DNA of 64,000 nucleotides from Pelecanus crispus (Eukaryota; Chordata; Aves; Pelecaniformes; Pelecanidae), in contig NC_134653.1 in assembly GCF_030463565.1 (NCBI RefSeq), positions 27,961,150 through 28,025,149 on the forward strand, read 5' to 3'. The position numbers and the translations under genes were made by a program. This document shows, one piece after another, positions 1 to 12,200 of this stretch; the stretch's first letter is position 1; each line of letters opens with the position of its first letter. The notes beneath the pieces were generated by a model that saw nothing but the letters and a program-made list of their open reading frames with translations, made no database searches and had not been told where the DNA came from.

Positions 1-399
1 CTGTGAAATGGACAAACACATGAAACTCACTTTCATGAGGTGTGTCACATAAATTTGTCTAAAAAGCTGAAAGCTGGGCTTGGTTCTAAGCCAGCTTGAT
101 CTAGACTGTATTGCTTATTGTGTGTGTGGATGACTGAAGGCATCTGAAGTTTAATTTCACACTGAAAGGAACTCAGTGGCTTCTTCTAGTTTTGATTTGA
201 GACTTTGGGTTTGTTACAATCCAAAACTCAAAATGAAATTCTGAAGAGCAAAATCACAGAGACTGGAACTAAAGAAGACATTTAGGCACAAAACATTGCC
301 TAAGTGAAATCTGTAAGTTTAGCATAGCACATATGTTATGATGACTTATTGATTATTGACTGCTCTCAGGTTTTTAAGGTGATATGAGAGGCCTGTGTG
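1..399. other. left flank, no gene recognised
   Basis: This stretch holds no open exon, RNA gene or repeat that I recognise. It lies downstream of the 3' end of the minus-strand transporter remnant (copy D) and abuts a CR1 LINE fragment on its right. Confidence 0.5.
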
Positions 400-1178
400 A
401 ACCTCATGAGGTTCAACAAGGCCAAGGGCAAGGTCCTGCACCTGGGACGGGGCGACCCCCAATATCAGTGCAGGTTGGGGGATGAAGGGATTGAGAGCAG
501 TCCTGCGGAGAAGGACTTGGTGGATGAAAAGCTGGACATGAGCCAACAATGTGCGCTTGCAGCCCAGAAAGCCAGCCGTATCCTGGGCTGCATCAAAAGA
601 AGCGTGGCCAGCAGGTCGAGGGAGGTGATTCTGCCCCTCTGCTCTGCTCTGGTGAGCACTGCAACCAGCTCTGGAGCCCTCAGCGCAAGAAGGACATGGA
701 CCTGTTGGAGCGGGTCCAGAGGAGGGCCACAAAAATGATGAGAGGGCTGGAGCACCTCTCCTACGAGGACAGGCTGAGAGAGTTGTGGTTGTTCAGCCTA
801 GAGAAGAGAAGGCTGCAGGGAGACCTCATTGCAGCCTTTCAGTACTTAAAGGGGGCCTACAGGAAGGATGGGGACAATCTTTTTAGCAAGGCCTGTTGTG
901 ACAGGACAAGGAGTAATGGTTTTAAACTAAAGAAGAATAGATTTAGATTAGACATAAGGAAGAAATTTTTTACAGTGAGGGTGGTCAAGCACTGGAACAG
1001 GTTGCCCAGAGACGTAGTGGAGACTCCATCCCTAGAAACATTTAAGGTCAGGTGGGACAGGGCTCTGAGCAACCTGATCTGGTTAAAGCTGTCCCTGCTC
1101 ACTGCAGGGGGGTTGGGCTAGGTAACCTCTAAAGGTCCCTTCCAACCCAAAGCGTTCTATGGTTCTATGATTCTATGA
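400..1178 (+). repeat. CR1 LINE fragment, 5'-truncated
   Basis: This is the 3' part of a chicken-repeat-1 (CR1) non-LTR retrotransposon. It encodes the C-terminal end of the reverse transcriptase, recognisable as [12 protein letters not shown] near the start, then [34 protein letters not shown] and the closing [10 protein letters not shown] stretch. The reading frame changes between the first and second halves, so it cannot make protein. It ends in the diagnostic tail with a GGTCCCTTCCAACCC box followed by repeats of TTCTATG. 5' truncation and loss of frame are normal for CR1 copies. It lies just beyond the end of transporter copy D. Confidence 0.93.
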
Positions 1179-1362
1179 CTTTCATTCATGAAGATTCCAC
1201 TTGCGCCTATGAAGGAATATTAGTATCTTTTTCAATAATAGAAAACAAAAAATTTGCCTTTGTTTTGTTTTGCAGTCTGCAAGTGTCAAGGTCCTTTATG
1301 ACCTTACTTAATATATGGTCCTTCTGCTGACCAGCTAGAAGCTAGTGTAGGTGATATGTTCC

Positions 1363-4300
1363 TCAAAAGTAGTGCTTCCTGTAATGAGATCTCTTCCTAA
1401 AATGTAAAGCACCGAATTCTTTGGTTATTTCTATAACCAAGTTCCCCTTTGTCTCTGGAAGGAAGAGGTAGATGAAGATGCCTGAGCTGATGAGGATCAC
1501 AGTAAAGATAAACAAACAGAAAGAGATGAGGTTTTCCTGGAAATAAACCAGAGAAAGATAATTCTTTTTTTTTTTTTTCTTTTTCCTTCTCCTTTTACAG
1601 CACCTTGAACATGATAACAAAATGATGACAATGATGGCAAAGTTTCACTTTGTAGCTGTGCACATCCAGTTTGTTTTGTCGTTGTGACATGAAACATGCC
1701 AGTCTTCATGTGTAAAACAGCAATGGGAATAAAATAGTTAAAAATTTCTTCTTACCTGAAGGGAGAGAGTAACTGTGAGGACAGACAGTGCCAAGGCCAT
1801 GAAAGCATAGCCCTTGCACAGCAGTGTCTTCCTGCCAAACTGCTCAATGGTAAAAGTCTGGAAGGGCAGGAAAAGCACTCCCTTCACTGTAAGCACAGCT
1901 AAAGCCTGAGTAACACCCTGATACAGTGCCCCTTACGCACAGCGGAGTGGAAAGGAACACACAGAGACCAACCCCTAGTGATACATATGGAATAAGGCCT
2001 TCTTTAAATCCAGCTGTGCGCAGCACCTCAAAAGTGCAGAAATAGACTTAGAAAACACAATGGAAGAAAAAACTTGCATCGGAAACAATGGATTGCATGT
2101 GATGTTTGGTCTCATGCTGTTCTTATTTTCAAACAGGTGACACAGTTGTTAGAAATTCCACTTTACAACATTGTTAGGGAAGCTGCAAGCTGTATAGAAG
2201 CACTGCCACAGAGAGGATGGGGGAAGAGGGCATGGTGGCAAAAAGAAGCATAAGCTTTCATCCTGGATGCAGGCAGTACCTTGTTAGTTTTTTTTGGAAT
2301 CAATGAGGTGTGGGGGCACAGGAGCTGTTGTGGGCAGTTTAACATACACAAGCCAGTCTGCCCCCAGCGTTATTGCAGAATAAGTGTATATAATTCAAAA
2401 CTTCTCAAATAACATGATGCATTTATATAGCACTTTGCCAGCTCAGTGAAGTGCTCTCTTTTTCTGTTAGGTAGATAGTGTATGCCAGTTTTTCAAATAA
2501 AGAGTGGTAGATGGATGGGCAAAAACATCCAAAGCCAAATCATCAGCCAGCTGGTGGCCAGGAGTAAATCTCATGACTGCTTGACTCCCACACAGATACA
2601 ACTTCTTTTATAGTTTCTGCAAGCTTAAACTGCAGAATTTTCTTATGGACACCTAAGAGTTGCTTTAGTGTGTGGAGAGGGGAAGATACCCAACTGCATT
2701 AATGCCAGAGAATTGCAGAGTTATGATCACAATCACCAAAATGCACAGCTGCCAGTGCAGAGTTTGGTCTTCCATCACTTCCAGCACACTAAGGATTTTG
2801 ATGTTTTCCATCATTGTTTTTTGGTTTTGCAGGTCATCCACTTCTGCCTGGTGCTCTCCCTCACCCCACAGTTCCTTCATAGCTGTGCAGAACAACAAGG
2901 AAAGCTTGATACAACTGTACTATTCCTGCATCATAGTATTTGTACATGCAGATTTATTTAGATTATTAATTAGTTATTCCCCTAACATTTCAGACATCAT
3001 GGTATTAACCAGCATGGTATGAGAACACCAGTGACATATGTTTATATCCTGTGTTCACACTCTTGCAGAAAATAAGATCCTATCTCACAGTTGTTAGTAT
3101 ATAAACCTTCATTAATGCTATACAGTTGTCAAAACATCCATATAGTCTCTGATCTCTCTCTTCCCCCGTCTGATCACATGGCTCTTGTTACAGTACCTTG
3201 GAAGTACCTTCCTTGAACCTGAGCAGAGAAACTGTGGTCACAATCACTGGCAGCTCTTTGCACTGATAACGTAGCATATTGATTCATTAAAGGGCTTTGT
3301 GTTTGTATGCATGTGTGTTTTCATGTAGAATTACAAAGACATGCTATATCTGGACAGATTTGTTGGAAAGAATTTGTAGGAAATTGATGAGGTAATTTGT
3401 GCAGTTTGCTGACAAGATCAGCTGGTTTTGCTGACAAATTTGCTGACAAATCCCAATAGGCTGTCTGCTATTTCAGTTAGGTGGTTGTGGTACCAAATTA
3501 CCTCATTTAAAATTACCTTACATGACATCTTTTGAAAATTTTGACTGCCCATGTTAATGTCTGTTAAGTGGAGAGACTGATGTGTTTGTTACCTGGGCAT
3601 GCCCACTCAAAGGCAGCTATAGTCTAGCTCTTATTCTTTTGTTCTGCAGAGAAGGGTGGGTGGAAAAAGCTGGGACTAGAAAGTCAATGGAAACAATCTG
3701 CAACTTATTTTGGGAAGCAACCTTTACATTTTGACCCCACTACCAATGACTCCTGAAGATGCTGTATCTGCTTAAAGCTTTTCTTACCATGGCTGAGTAG
3801 TTGATCATAGAGATTTGAAAGCCAGTTTTGAGGGAGCCACCAATTCCCAACACAAAGAGTATTACAAACAACCACTGGTACTGAAACAGCAAGGAGTAGT
3901 ACAAGCTCATCACAAAAGAAACTGGCAATATCATAGTGCCTACATTTCTAGGATATCAACTTATTTGGTGATGCTTAAATAATCTTAGCAGAACATGCAA
4001 AGCATCAATGCAAAAAGGATCAGCCAGATAAAGTTTCTGGATTATCAGTTTTGTTACTCTTCTTCACATTAATTAATTAACCAATCCACAAAAACTTTAT
4101 TTTCAAATGATACTTCATATCACTATCAGACTACTAGCTAGGAAAGCTTAGTAGTATCACAGTTATGCATGGGAAGGTGTGGGAGCAGGTAAAAACACTA
4201 TGGAAATGCCCCACCATTTAAGTACTAGAGGACTTCTTAACCTTTTTTAAAAAAATCAGTTTCTCTACCCAGCTAGAACTTCCTTCAAAGTTTCTGTGAT

Positions 4301-4568
4301 GATTTAGTCCAGAAAGTTCATTGTGTCTTTTGATTTTTTTTATTTTAAATATTAGCTCTAATTTTTATAGTAACAAAATTAGAAGGATTATTTAAAGAGC
4401 ATCCACTGTCTACCCTATAATTTTGAAAATAGTTTGGTACATGTGTATTGTATTTTCTTTAGGAATGGTAATTGCAACAGATAACCTCTCAATTCTTCTG
4501 ACAGCTTAATATTAACAGCCAATACTGGCAGCTGTAGTACTCACCACTTCTGAAAGGAGCTTGTCCAT
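1363..4568 (-). pseudogene. SLC2A11-like transporter copy D, exon-deleted remnant
   Basis: This is a GLUT-family (major facilitator) hexose-transporter remnant. Exons that can be placed: exon 1 about 4545-4568 (MDKLLSEV, donor GTGAGT), exon 2 about 3788-3880 (FVLGIGGSLKTGFQ; 31 codons against 33 in the neighbours), exon 7 about 2695-2882 (AMKELWGEGEHQAEVDD), exon 8 about 1937-2046, exon 9 about 1756-1857 (EQFGRKTLL) and exon 12 about 1363-1536 (FLPETKGNLVIEI, then TGA). Exons 3-6, which carry TM2-TM6 and the PESPR loop, and exons 10-11 are absent. Joining exon 2 (phase 0) to exon 7 (phase 1) breaks the frame, and exon 8 is one base short of the family's 111 nt if the visible AG acceptor is used. 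Joining exon 9 to exon 12 would stay in frame. Exons 2 and 12 look most like copy C, while exon 9 looks most like copy B. It cannot make a 12-TM transporter; a short transcript cannot be excluded. Confidence 0.85.
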
Positions 4569-6250
4569 CTTATATCAAAAGTATGGCCAATGCCAGGCAG
4601 ACAGAACTCCATTAGACTGAGGAAGTGTTTTCTCTCATGCCCTTTCTGCACCTTCGGCTTGAGTAATCATCTGACCCTGAGACTGAGGTTAATGTTTACT
4701 TCATATGATTTCTGTTGATTGATGTTTTTTGCAGCAACTGGACAGCATTTAGAATGCATGGATTGAATATTTCAATGACTCAACAGGAGACGTCCCTCTG
4801 AATGGGAATATTTTGTAGCATGAATGCTCCCTATTTTGATACAGGGAGTAAAACCAGTTTGAATATAAAATCTAACCCAGGTTTCAGTTGCTGGAACACA
4901 TACTGGTGCTTTAATATCAGAGCTTCTTCTGTGGCTATTCCTTTAGAAGTAGGAAGCTCCTTATTTGAAATTTTTAAATAGAAAGCTCCCTAAAACTCAA
5001 CACTGATTCAGCGCTCCAGCACAATGATAGTCAATATGAATGGTTGAACCGCAGAAAGATAGGACTTAGAGTCCTATTGAACAGGAGGCATGGTATACTA
5101 TTTGTAACTGTGACAGAAAATGGAAAAATAATTGTTCATCCTATATGAAGGTAGAAGAGTTCGGGGAGGGAAGTGATTAAATGCTGCAGTGGTCAGCAAG
5201 ATAAAGAACTCTTGAATGGCAGCAGTACATGAGTGCTGTGGAGCATAGCAGTAGTATGCTGATGTGCACCAGTAGAGTGCAATGTGTCCTAGGCCAGTAC
5301 ACAGCTAGCAGACGTTTGCTATCACAGCTTCTGCTTTTTTTTGGAGCAGTTAATTATTTATAAACTGGGCTGAATTTTCAAAGTGTCTACTCTCTTAGTA
5401 CTCTCTCAAAGTGTCTTACTCCCCATCTCACTCCAGGGCTCTGGTCCTCTAGCTCTCAGCACTACTTGTATGTTTGTTAACCCTTGTGCCATCCATGAGG
5501 TACCCAGAATAAGGCTGAGAGCATTGCTCACACTAGAAAAAATTGCTCCAGATTTTGCTACAACTGATATGCATGGAGGGTGCAGTCACTTTGCTCCAGA
5601 GGATGCAGGTGAGAGTTCTTCTGTACTAATTGCCCAGGCATCGGGGCTGATCCCTGACAGTCATTGCAGAGACAATCAGGATGTACAGTTACTTGATGTC
5701 AGCTCAAGAAAATAGAACAGAATTGAGTTCTCTTTGTTATTCTACCTGGTATTTGTTCATGTGCAGTGTTCATGATCAATATTAGATCCTTTACAGTGTG
5801 ATATCATAAAGAGATGACATGAAAATTGTTTGCGAGAACTATGTTTATGTTTCATCCTCTCTTCATCCTGCTCTTAATCCTGAGCAGATCTTTCTTATAA
5901 AGCAACAAACATAGAGACAAATCCTGCTTCTTTAAAATGACAGCAAAGGAGAAAGACTTGAAATAAAATCGATGTGTTATGCCTGAAAATTTTTTCCATG
6001 TGCCAGTTCTGAGAAGTGTCTGTAGTTTCTAATGTCTTCCTGCTACAGAGCTGTTCTAGGAAGGAGCCATTTGCTCTCAGCACGAAAAGCAAAGATTAAT
6101 ATAAAATAGGAGTACTTGTATTAATGACAAGCTATCTGTGGATTACTTTTTGGATTACATTTTATTGAGAAAAGTCCATGTTAAGGTTTAGCTTTCAGTT
6201 CAATTTTGAGACACAGCGTTTTGTCAGTGGAAGTTGCTTATAGTGGCCTA
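4569..6250. other. spacer between transporter copies C and D
   Basis: No coding exon is recognised here. It should hold the upstream region of remnant D, whose exon 1 ends at 4568, and the 3' UTR of copy C. A plus-strand open frame near 5383-5715 has no recognisable domain. Confidence 0.5.
6161..6166 (-). terminator. poly(A) signal of copy C
   Basis: AATAAA on the minus strand lies about 85 bp downstream of the copy C stop codon, a normal position for a short vertebrate 3' UTR. Confidence 0.6.
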
Positions 6251-9200
6251 TCAGAGCCTGGTGCAGAATGTCTTTCCTTCAGTAGCATTTTTCTCCACAG
6301 TCTGACGATGTTTCTTCTTAAATTGTCGTGTTTTGAATTCTTCTGTGATTTCGGAGGTTGACTTCCCTTTTGTTTCTGGGAGGAACATGTAGATGAGAAC
6401 CGCTGAAATGACCAGGACAGCAATAAAGATGAGGAAGCAAAAAGGACCAAGAAGCATCTGGAAATAAAAATACAGTAAGATGAGTAATTTCCTCGACAAC
6501 ACTTGCTCCTATAGATTCTTGAAAATTGTTGATTTGTCCCTGTGAAATGAGGAATAAGTCAATTTTACAGAAGGAATATTTATTTATCTTTTCAATCTAT
6601 TCTTGAGGCAGCAGAGGATGTCTGAAGTTTAGGGAAGTGTTTTACATAAACGGCCTCCCTATGCCAGTAGCAATAAGGGATTCACAGCTTTAATCATCTA
6701 CAAGGCATTTCATCCTACTCCCTGTCCAGACCAGCCTAGAAAACCAGTTTGAATTGATGGAGTCAACGAGAAGATTTGAATCAAATTACATACGACAGCA
6801 AAGGGGAAAATCATTCCAGTGAAAGTGAGGCCTAGCCAAATGACGATTCCACCAATTACAAAAGCGGAGGACCTTGTTGAAAGGGTGAAGATTTCATTCA
6901 TGACAGATGTAACGGCTCCAGCTGAGGAAAAAACATAAAAAAGCAATAAAACCACTGTTGTAGTTAACCATATTCCTCAAAGTAAGTGAACTGATGTCAG
7001 TGGTCAAACACAGCCCCAGTAAGTCACGTTACTGTGAGATCATGTATATTTGGGCAGCACAGCCATCTCTATCTGAATTTCCCTACAGACTTCTCTTACA
7101 GTCCATGGAGATGGACACCCCTGAAGTGCAGTTTCTATCCACCTAATATGTATAAAATATGGAGATGAATGGCCCTAATGGCCTATTTCTCTCCATTGCC
7201 CATAGGAGACACCTGGGTTCTGCTACTGTGGGCATTCTGTTAGGTTTTCAAGACATCCATCATCCTCATATACAGTCCTTACAATAATAAAGGCTGCCAT
7301 TTGAATTTGGAGACTGTAATAACTAAAAGCAGTGTTTAGTCAGGGAACTTTCAGAGTAAATTTTGGTCTTAGGTGAGCATGGTCCTAAATAGAGAGCTGT
7401 AAGTTTGGTTCTGGCATTACCAATGTAGGTGATTCAGAGTGACATTAAGAGAGGATGAGAAAGGACAGAGCAATGCTAAGAGACAGACTATGCTTGCTAT
7501 CAGGTATCAGGATTTTACAGGTGAGTTGAGAAAACTCTGATATTTTAGAAGAGGCTACCTCTGCCCTTAGGCAAAGACAGAGATGGACCTGTTGAGCCTG
7601 TATGCACTGAACAGCATTCACACCCTCCAAAACAAGTCTTAGTGAATTGATTAACAAGTATTTTTTTGGCTTGACCCTGTAATCCAGTGAGAGGAAACAG
7701 GGTCCTGATTCATCAGGGTCTGAGTAATTTCAAATAATTTGTTAAAGAAATTGTTTCTTGGGTTGTTAATTCATCAAAAATTGGGAGTCCCCTGATTTCA
7801 GTCCAAACTGAGCTGTTGATTTTCAAAGATATATTCACACAGTCTAGTTCTACTTCCATACATCCATGGCCTGTGCTTCTCCATGTGGTCCAAGGATTCC
7901 TGTTGTTGCTTTTGTTATCGTACTCACCTGGTCCTATTCCATAGGCAATGATGAATAAAAAGATGAGAATAACACTGCAGTAACGCATCCAGAGGAACTG
8001 ATCCTAGACAAAGGTGAAAGGAGGGAAGAGAATGAAAATTATTTTATAGCTGTAGCATGGCTGATCCAAACATGTAGGAGAAGCAATATTTACGAAAAAG
8101 CCCATGACACTGGGCTCTATAGTAGGTGCTCACTAGAACTACTTATCTCTCTGTACTGAATAGAGTGGAAAGCCAAAAGTAGCCTGCAGTGTCATATCTA
8201 CAGAGGTGATCTGAACTGCACCCAGCTCTGAAAAACAGGTAACAAATTACAAGCTAATTATAGCATGGAGAAAATTGTTACTGATTTAACCTAATTATCT
8301 TATTGAATTAGACAACTTCAGAGAAATGTTTAAATCTCTTGTGAACCAGAAGATACCTGTGAAACAGAAAGAAGCTGAAAGTTTATGGGCTTAGACCAAG
8401 ATTTCAATGGAGTGCAAAACACTGGCACTACTGAAGCCATGACACTGGGTTCCTCACTACTTTCCACCATCCTGGCTGGAAGTAGCTAGAGAGCTGTACT
8501 ATATAGCTGGATCACTTGTATCAAGGATGGAAGTTGGCGGTTGTCGGAAAGGTCAGTACGCACTCCTTCTGCTGCAGGAGACATGGGATAGCAAATGGGA
8601 AAGGTGACAGCAGGGACGCTCATCTAGGGATTTAAAGGACAGCAGACAAGACACAGGTGAGGTTTGGAGAGGTCAGGCAGGCAGAGAGTTGGAGGAAAGC
8701 TATGGCAAGCCAATGGTTTCACAAAATGTTTTTCAGTGACTATTCGAAAGCCTGATTAAAGAAGATGAACTACAGGGCAGAACAAAAAAAGCCTTTCAGA
8801 GGAGCTGTGAGTTTGTATTCAGACGATAGTCTGACCTACTATTTTGGACATGAAAGCTAAGGCTGACTATCTGCCATCCTGCACAAAGAATTCTTTAAAG
8901 GTCCACCCCAGAGAGACATTTACTTACGCTCAGTAGAAGGCTTGTTTCAAGCAACACCAGTATCAGTGCCATCAGCAAATAACCACCCCACAGGAGTATC
9001 CGGCGTCCAAAACGATCGATAATGGAGCTCTGAAGAATAGGAAAAAATTGCATATCACTGGAAGCATGTAAATCCAGCTGTCAGCTGTCTAACAAATGAA
9101 GCATTCTTCTTGAGTTCTTTTTAGAGAACACAAATCATATTGGTACCAAGTTTGGTATTTTATTGAGTTCCTTTTAGCCTCTCTAATGCTGTGAGTTACC

Positions 9201-12200
9201 ATTGCTGCCCAGCATTGCAGCTACTTTTTCATAAACACTGTAACCAATAGAAGCATGCTATGATTCCATCTTAATATATATTTATATACAAATATATCGA
9301 AATAAGTATACATATTTATGTTTGAATGACATTTCATTTATATCTCTATGAAAAAGAGAGGGAATTTTATAAGAAATTGTGGATAATGAAGATGGGAAGG
9401 AAGATGTAAAAGGTGGGACAAAATCTGGAGGGGATCGTAACAACCACTTTACAGATTTATGCAGTGCCACAGAAAAATTCTGTAGCTCACAAAGAGAAGA
9501 TTAATTTTCTTTGAGGAAGAATAGACTCAACTCACATGTACTTTAACTCTTAAAGCCCCAGAAAGATTTGACTTACACAGAATATGATAGAGATGAGCTC
9601 AGAGATTGCAACTCCTAGAGATACATACGGGATTATGCTTTCGTGCAGGCTGGCTGTCTGAAAAATTTCTGAGGTATAAAAGGTGATCTGGGAAATAAGA
9701 AACATTTTTAAAATGAAGCATAGTCCTAGATGTGATGTGTGCTTATCCAGCATCATTTTGAATTAGGTTTGTCATCACTGCAAAAGCCACAGTACATTAC
9801 TGGGGTTTAGTGGAGGTGACATACCTGCTTGAGATGTGAAAAATCAGAAGATTAATGGAGATTAAAAAAAGGGATTTGAAAGCCCAGAAAAAAAAAGCAG
9901 TTGAAAGGAGCATACTACCTGTAAGACATGAAAAAAGATGTTGTTTTGGCAAAGAGGAAGAGGAAAGGGACAAGACGGAGTGAGGAAAAAGAAAAGCAGA
10001 CCTCAGTCATAGCAGATCATACATCATCATACAGTTGATTCTGTTGCCCTTTTCCAGTTGCTAAGCAGAAGCTGCTCATCTGCAAGGTCCCTGATGGACT
10101 GGGCACCATTTCCCTGTCAGCAGAGTGCCTTTTCTGCCCACATTGCTGGGAACTGTAATGAACAAGCTCCAACAGAGTGCACAGCTTTAAGCAAGGCTTA
10201 TGGAGAGAGACCCACAGGCAAGTGATAAAAATGACACCCAGGGGAATGACTGTTAGCTTGGGCTGTATTGGGCTCAGCCACTTTGTATGCGGAAACAACT
10301 GGAATGAAATGGCTTAATGGATAAATCTCCATTATCAAATGGAATGAAAGTTGGATGGCAATGGCTGGCCACCTGCTACTGCAGAAGTCAAAGAAAGTGG
10401 AGATGGAAGTCTAGATAAATAGATCTCTGGGTTGTAGCAAGCCTTAAGGTATTTATAACCCTACAGAGTCTTTGGTAATACCAGCAGGGGAATGAAAGCA
10501 ACAGTGCCCTTGCAGGAACTTCTGCTGGGCTGAATCTCTTGTATTCCCATCCCAGAAGTTCCCTTAAAGGTATGAAGAATACTAGTGGTGATACCACAGA
10601 GCTTCACAGGCAGTGGGGTCTGTGTGAGAAGGAATAATGTAGATCCAGAAGAAAGTGACAAGTTGGAATTGTGGCGCTTCCATTACTTAATAGTAGGTCT
10701 AAGCATGGAAATAGGGTATACTCAACTGCACTTAGGCCACAGAGCTGTAGACTCAGTAAAAGGAGGAGCATGATACTCAGCTGTGGATATACAGATGGTT
10801 CTTTCAGCACCTCTAGGACATTCATGATTTTAGTGCCTTTTGTTACAGCCTTTTCTTTCATCATGTCATCAAACTCTGTGTGATAATTCCCTTCTCCCCA
10901 GAGTTGCTTCATGGCTACAGAAAAGACAGAATGAAGCATACTCCTCCATCATCTGATCCACTCAGTTCTGTGTTTTTCAACTTTTAATGACATTTGCGAC
11001 ATTTGCAGTTCAGTCCATGCTTTGATTCATCAGTCACTGAGCAAAGAACTAGAACATGGCTTACTGGAACATGCTGAAGCTGCCCTGGAAAATGGCTTTC
11101 AACTTGCTGTAGAGGTAGATCTTAAATATTTCTGATGACTCCTTTTAGTCTGGAGTAATATAATTCAATGCTATGATCTTTACAAGATCTTTAATCACGT
11201 AATTATCAAGAAATCTGCAGTTGGCTAATAGAAAAGCCAATCCCCTCTATTAGTGTTACTTTCCCAAGAGGTATGGTTTAACAAATTAAGGATCTAAAGT
11301 TTTATTTTACCTTTCAAGCAACCAGCTTTGTCTCCTTTTTGCAGCAAGAGATAGGGAGGGGACTCAGGAAAGAATGGCAAAAAGAGCAGTTGAATCAATG
11401 CCACCAACCCAGAGAAGGACAATAGCACATTCCACATGTCTTCAGTTCCTAAAAGATCTCTATGAAAGCATGTTAGAGTGTATTTATAGTCCAGTACAAT
11501 AACAGTCTATAACTAGTTTGGTATTTTCTAGATCCTAGACTAGCTAAAGAGACACAATATACATACAGACCTTGAAAAGATAAATTGAAATAGAAGATGT
11601 TTAGGACAGGGAAAGGAAAATAGACCAATATTTTATTTCTACTGCAAGACTGAGATTTTTCTTGTAATTTGAATATTTTCTAAAGATCAGTGGAGTTTGA
11701 ATATTCCCACAACAGCTCTCTGAACCAATACTGCAATTCTACATGTTACAAGAAATTAGCAGACATTTCAGATCTCAGAAGTTTTCTAAGAGAGTTTACA
11801 TACAATCTTTTCTTATTAACTTCAGCAGAGAGACCACACCTCCAGAGATGGATTCATACTTTCTCAAGAGAAGGGTCTTTCCTCAGTGAATGACAAGGGA
11901 ACCTCAATGACTGGTATGGAGTAGATGCTTCCTTTTTGACAGCTGTAGTTAAGCAAAGTAAAGCCCCCATCCTTAGCGTATGTCCATTTCTAGGACTGGA
12001 AGAACAACACTTTCCTGCCCTATAGAAGACAAATAAATAGAAAATAGGATAAGAAGGAGTAGCACAAGTACCGTAATCCAAGAATTCTTGCTACTGCTTT
12101 TCCTAGTGCAAGAAACACAGAGGAGGTCACATTTACAAATCCACGCAACTTCTTAGGTGAGATCTCTCCAGCATACTGAACATGTGCAGTCATATGTATT

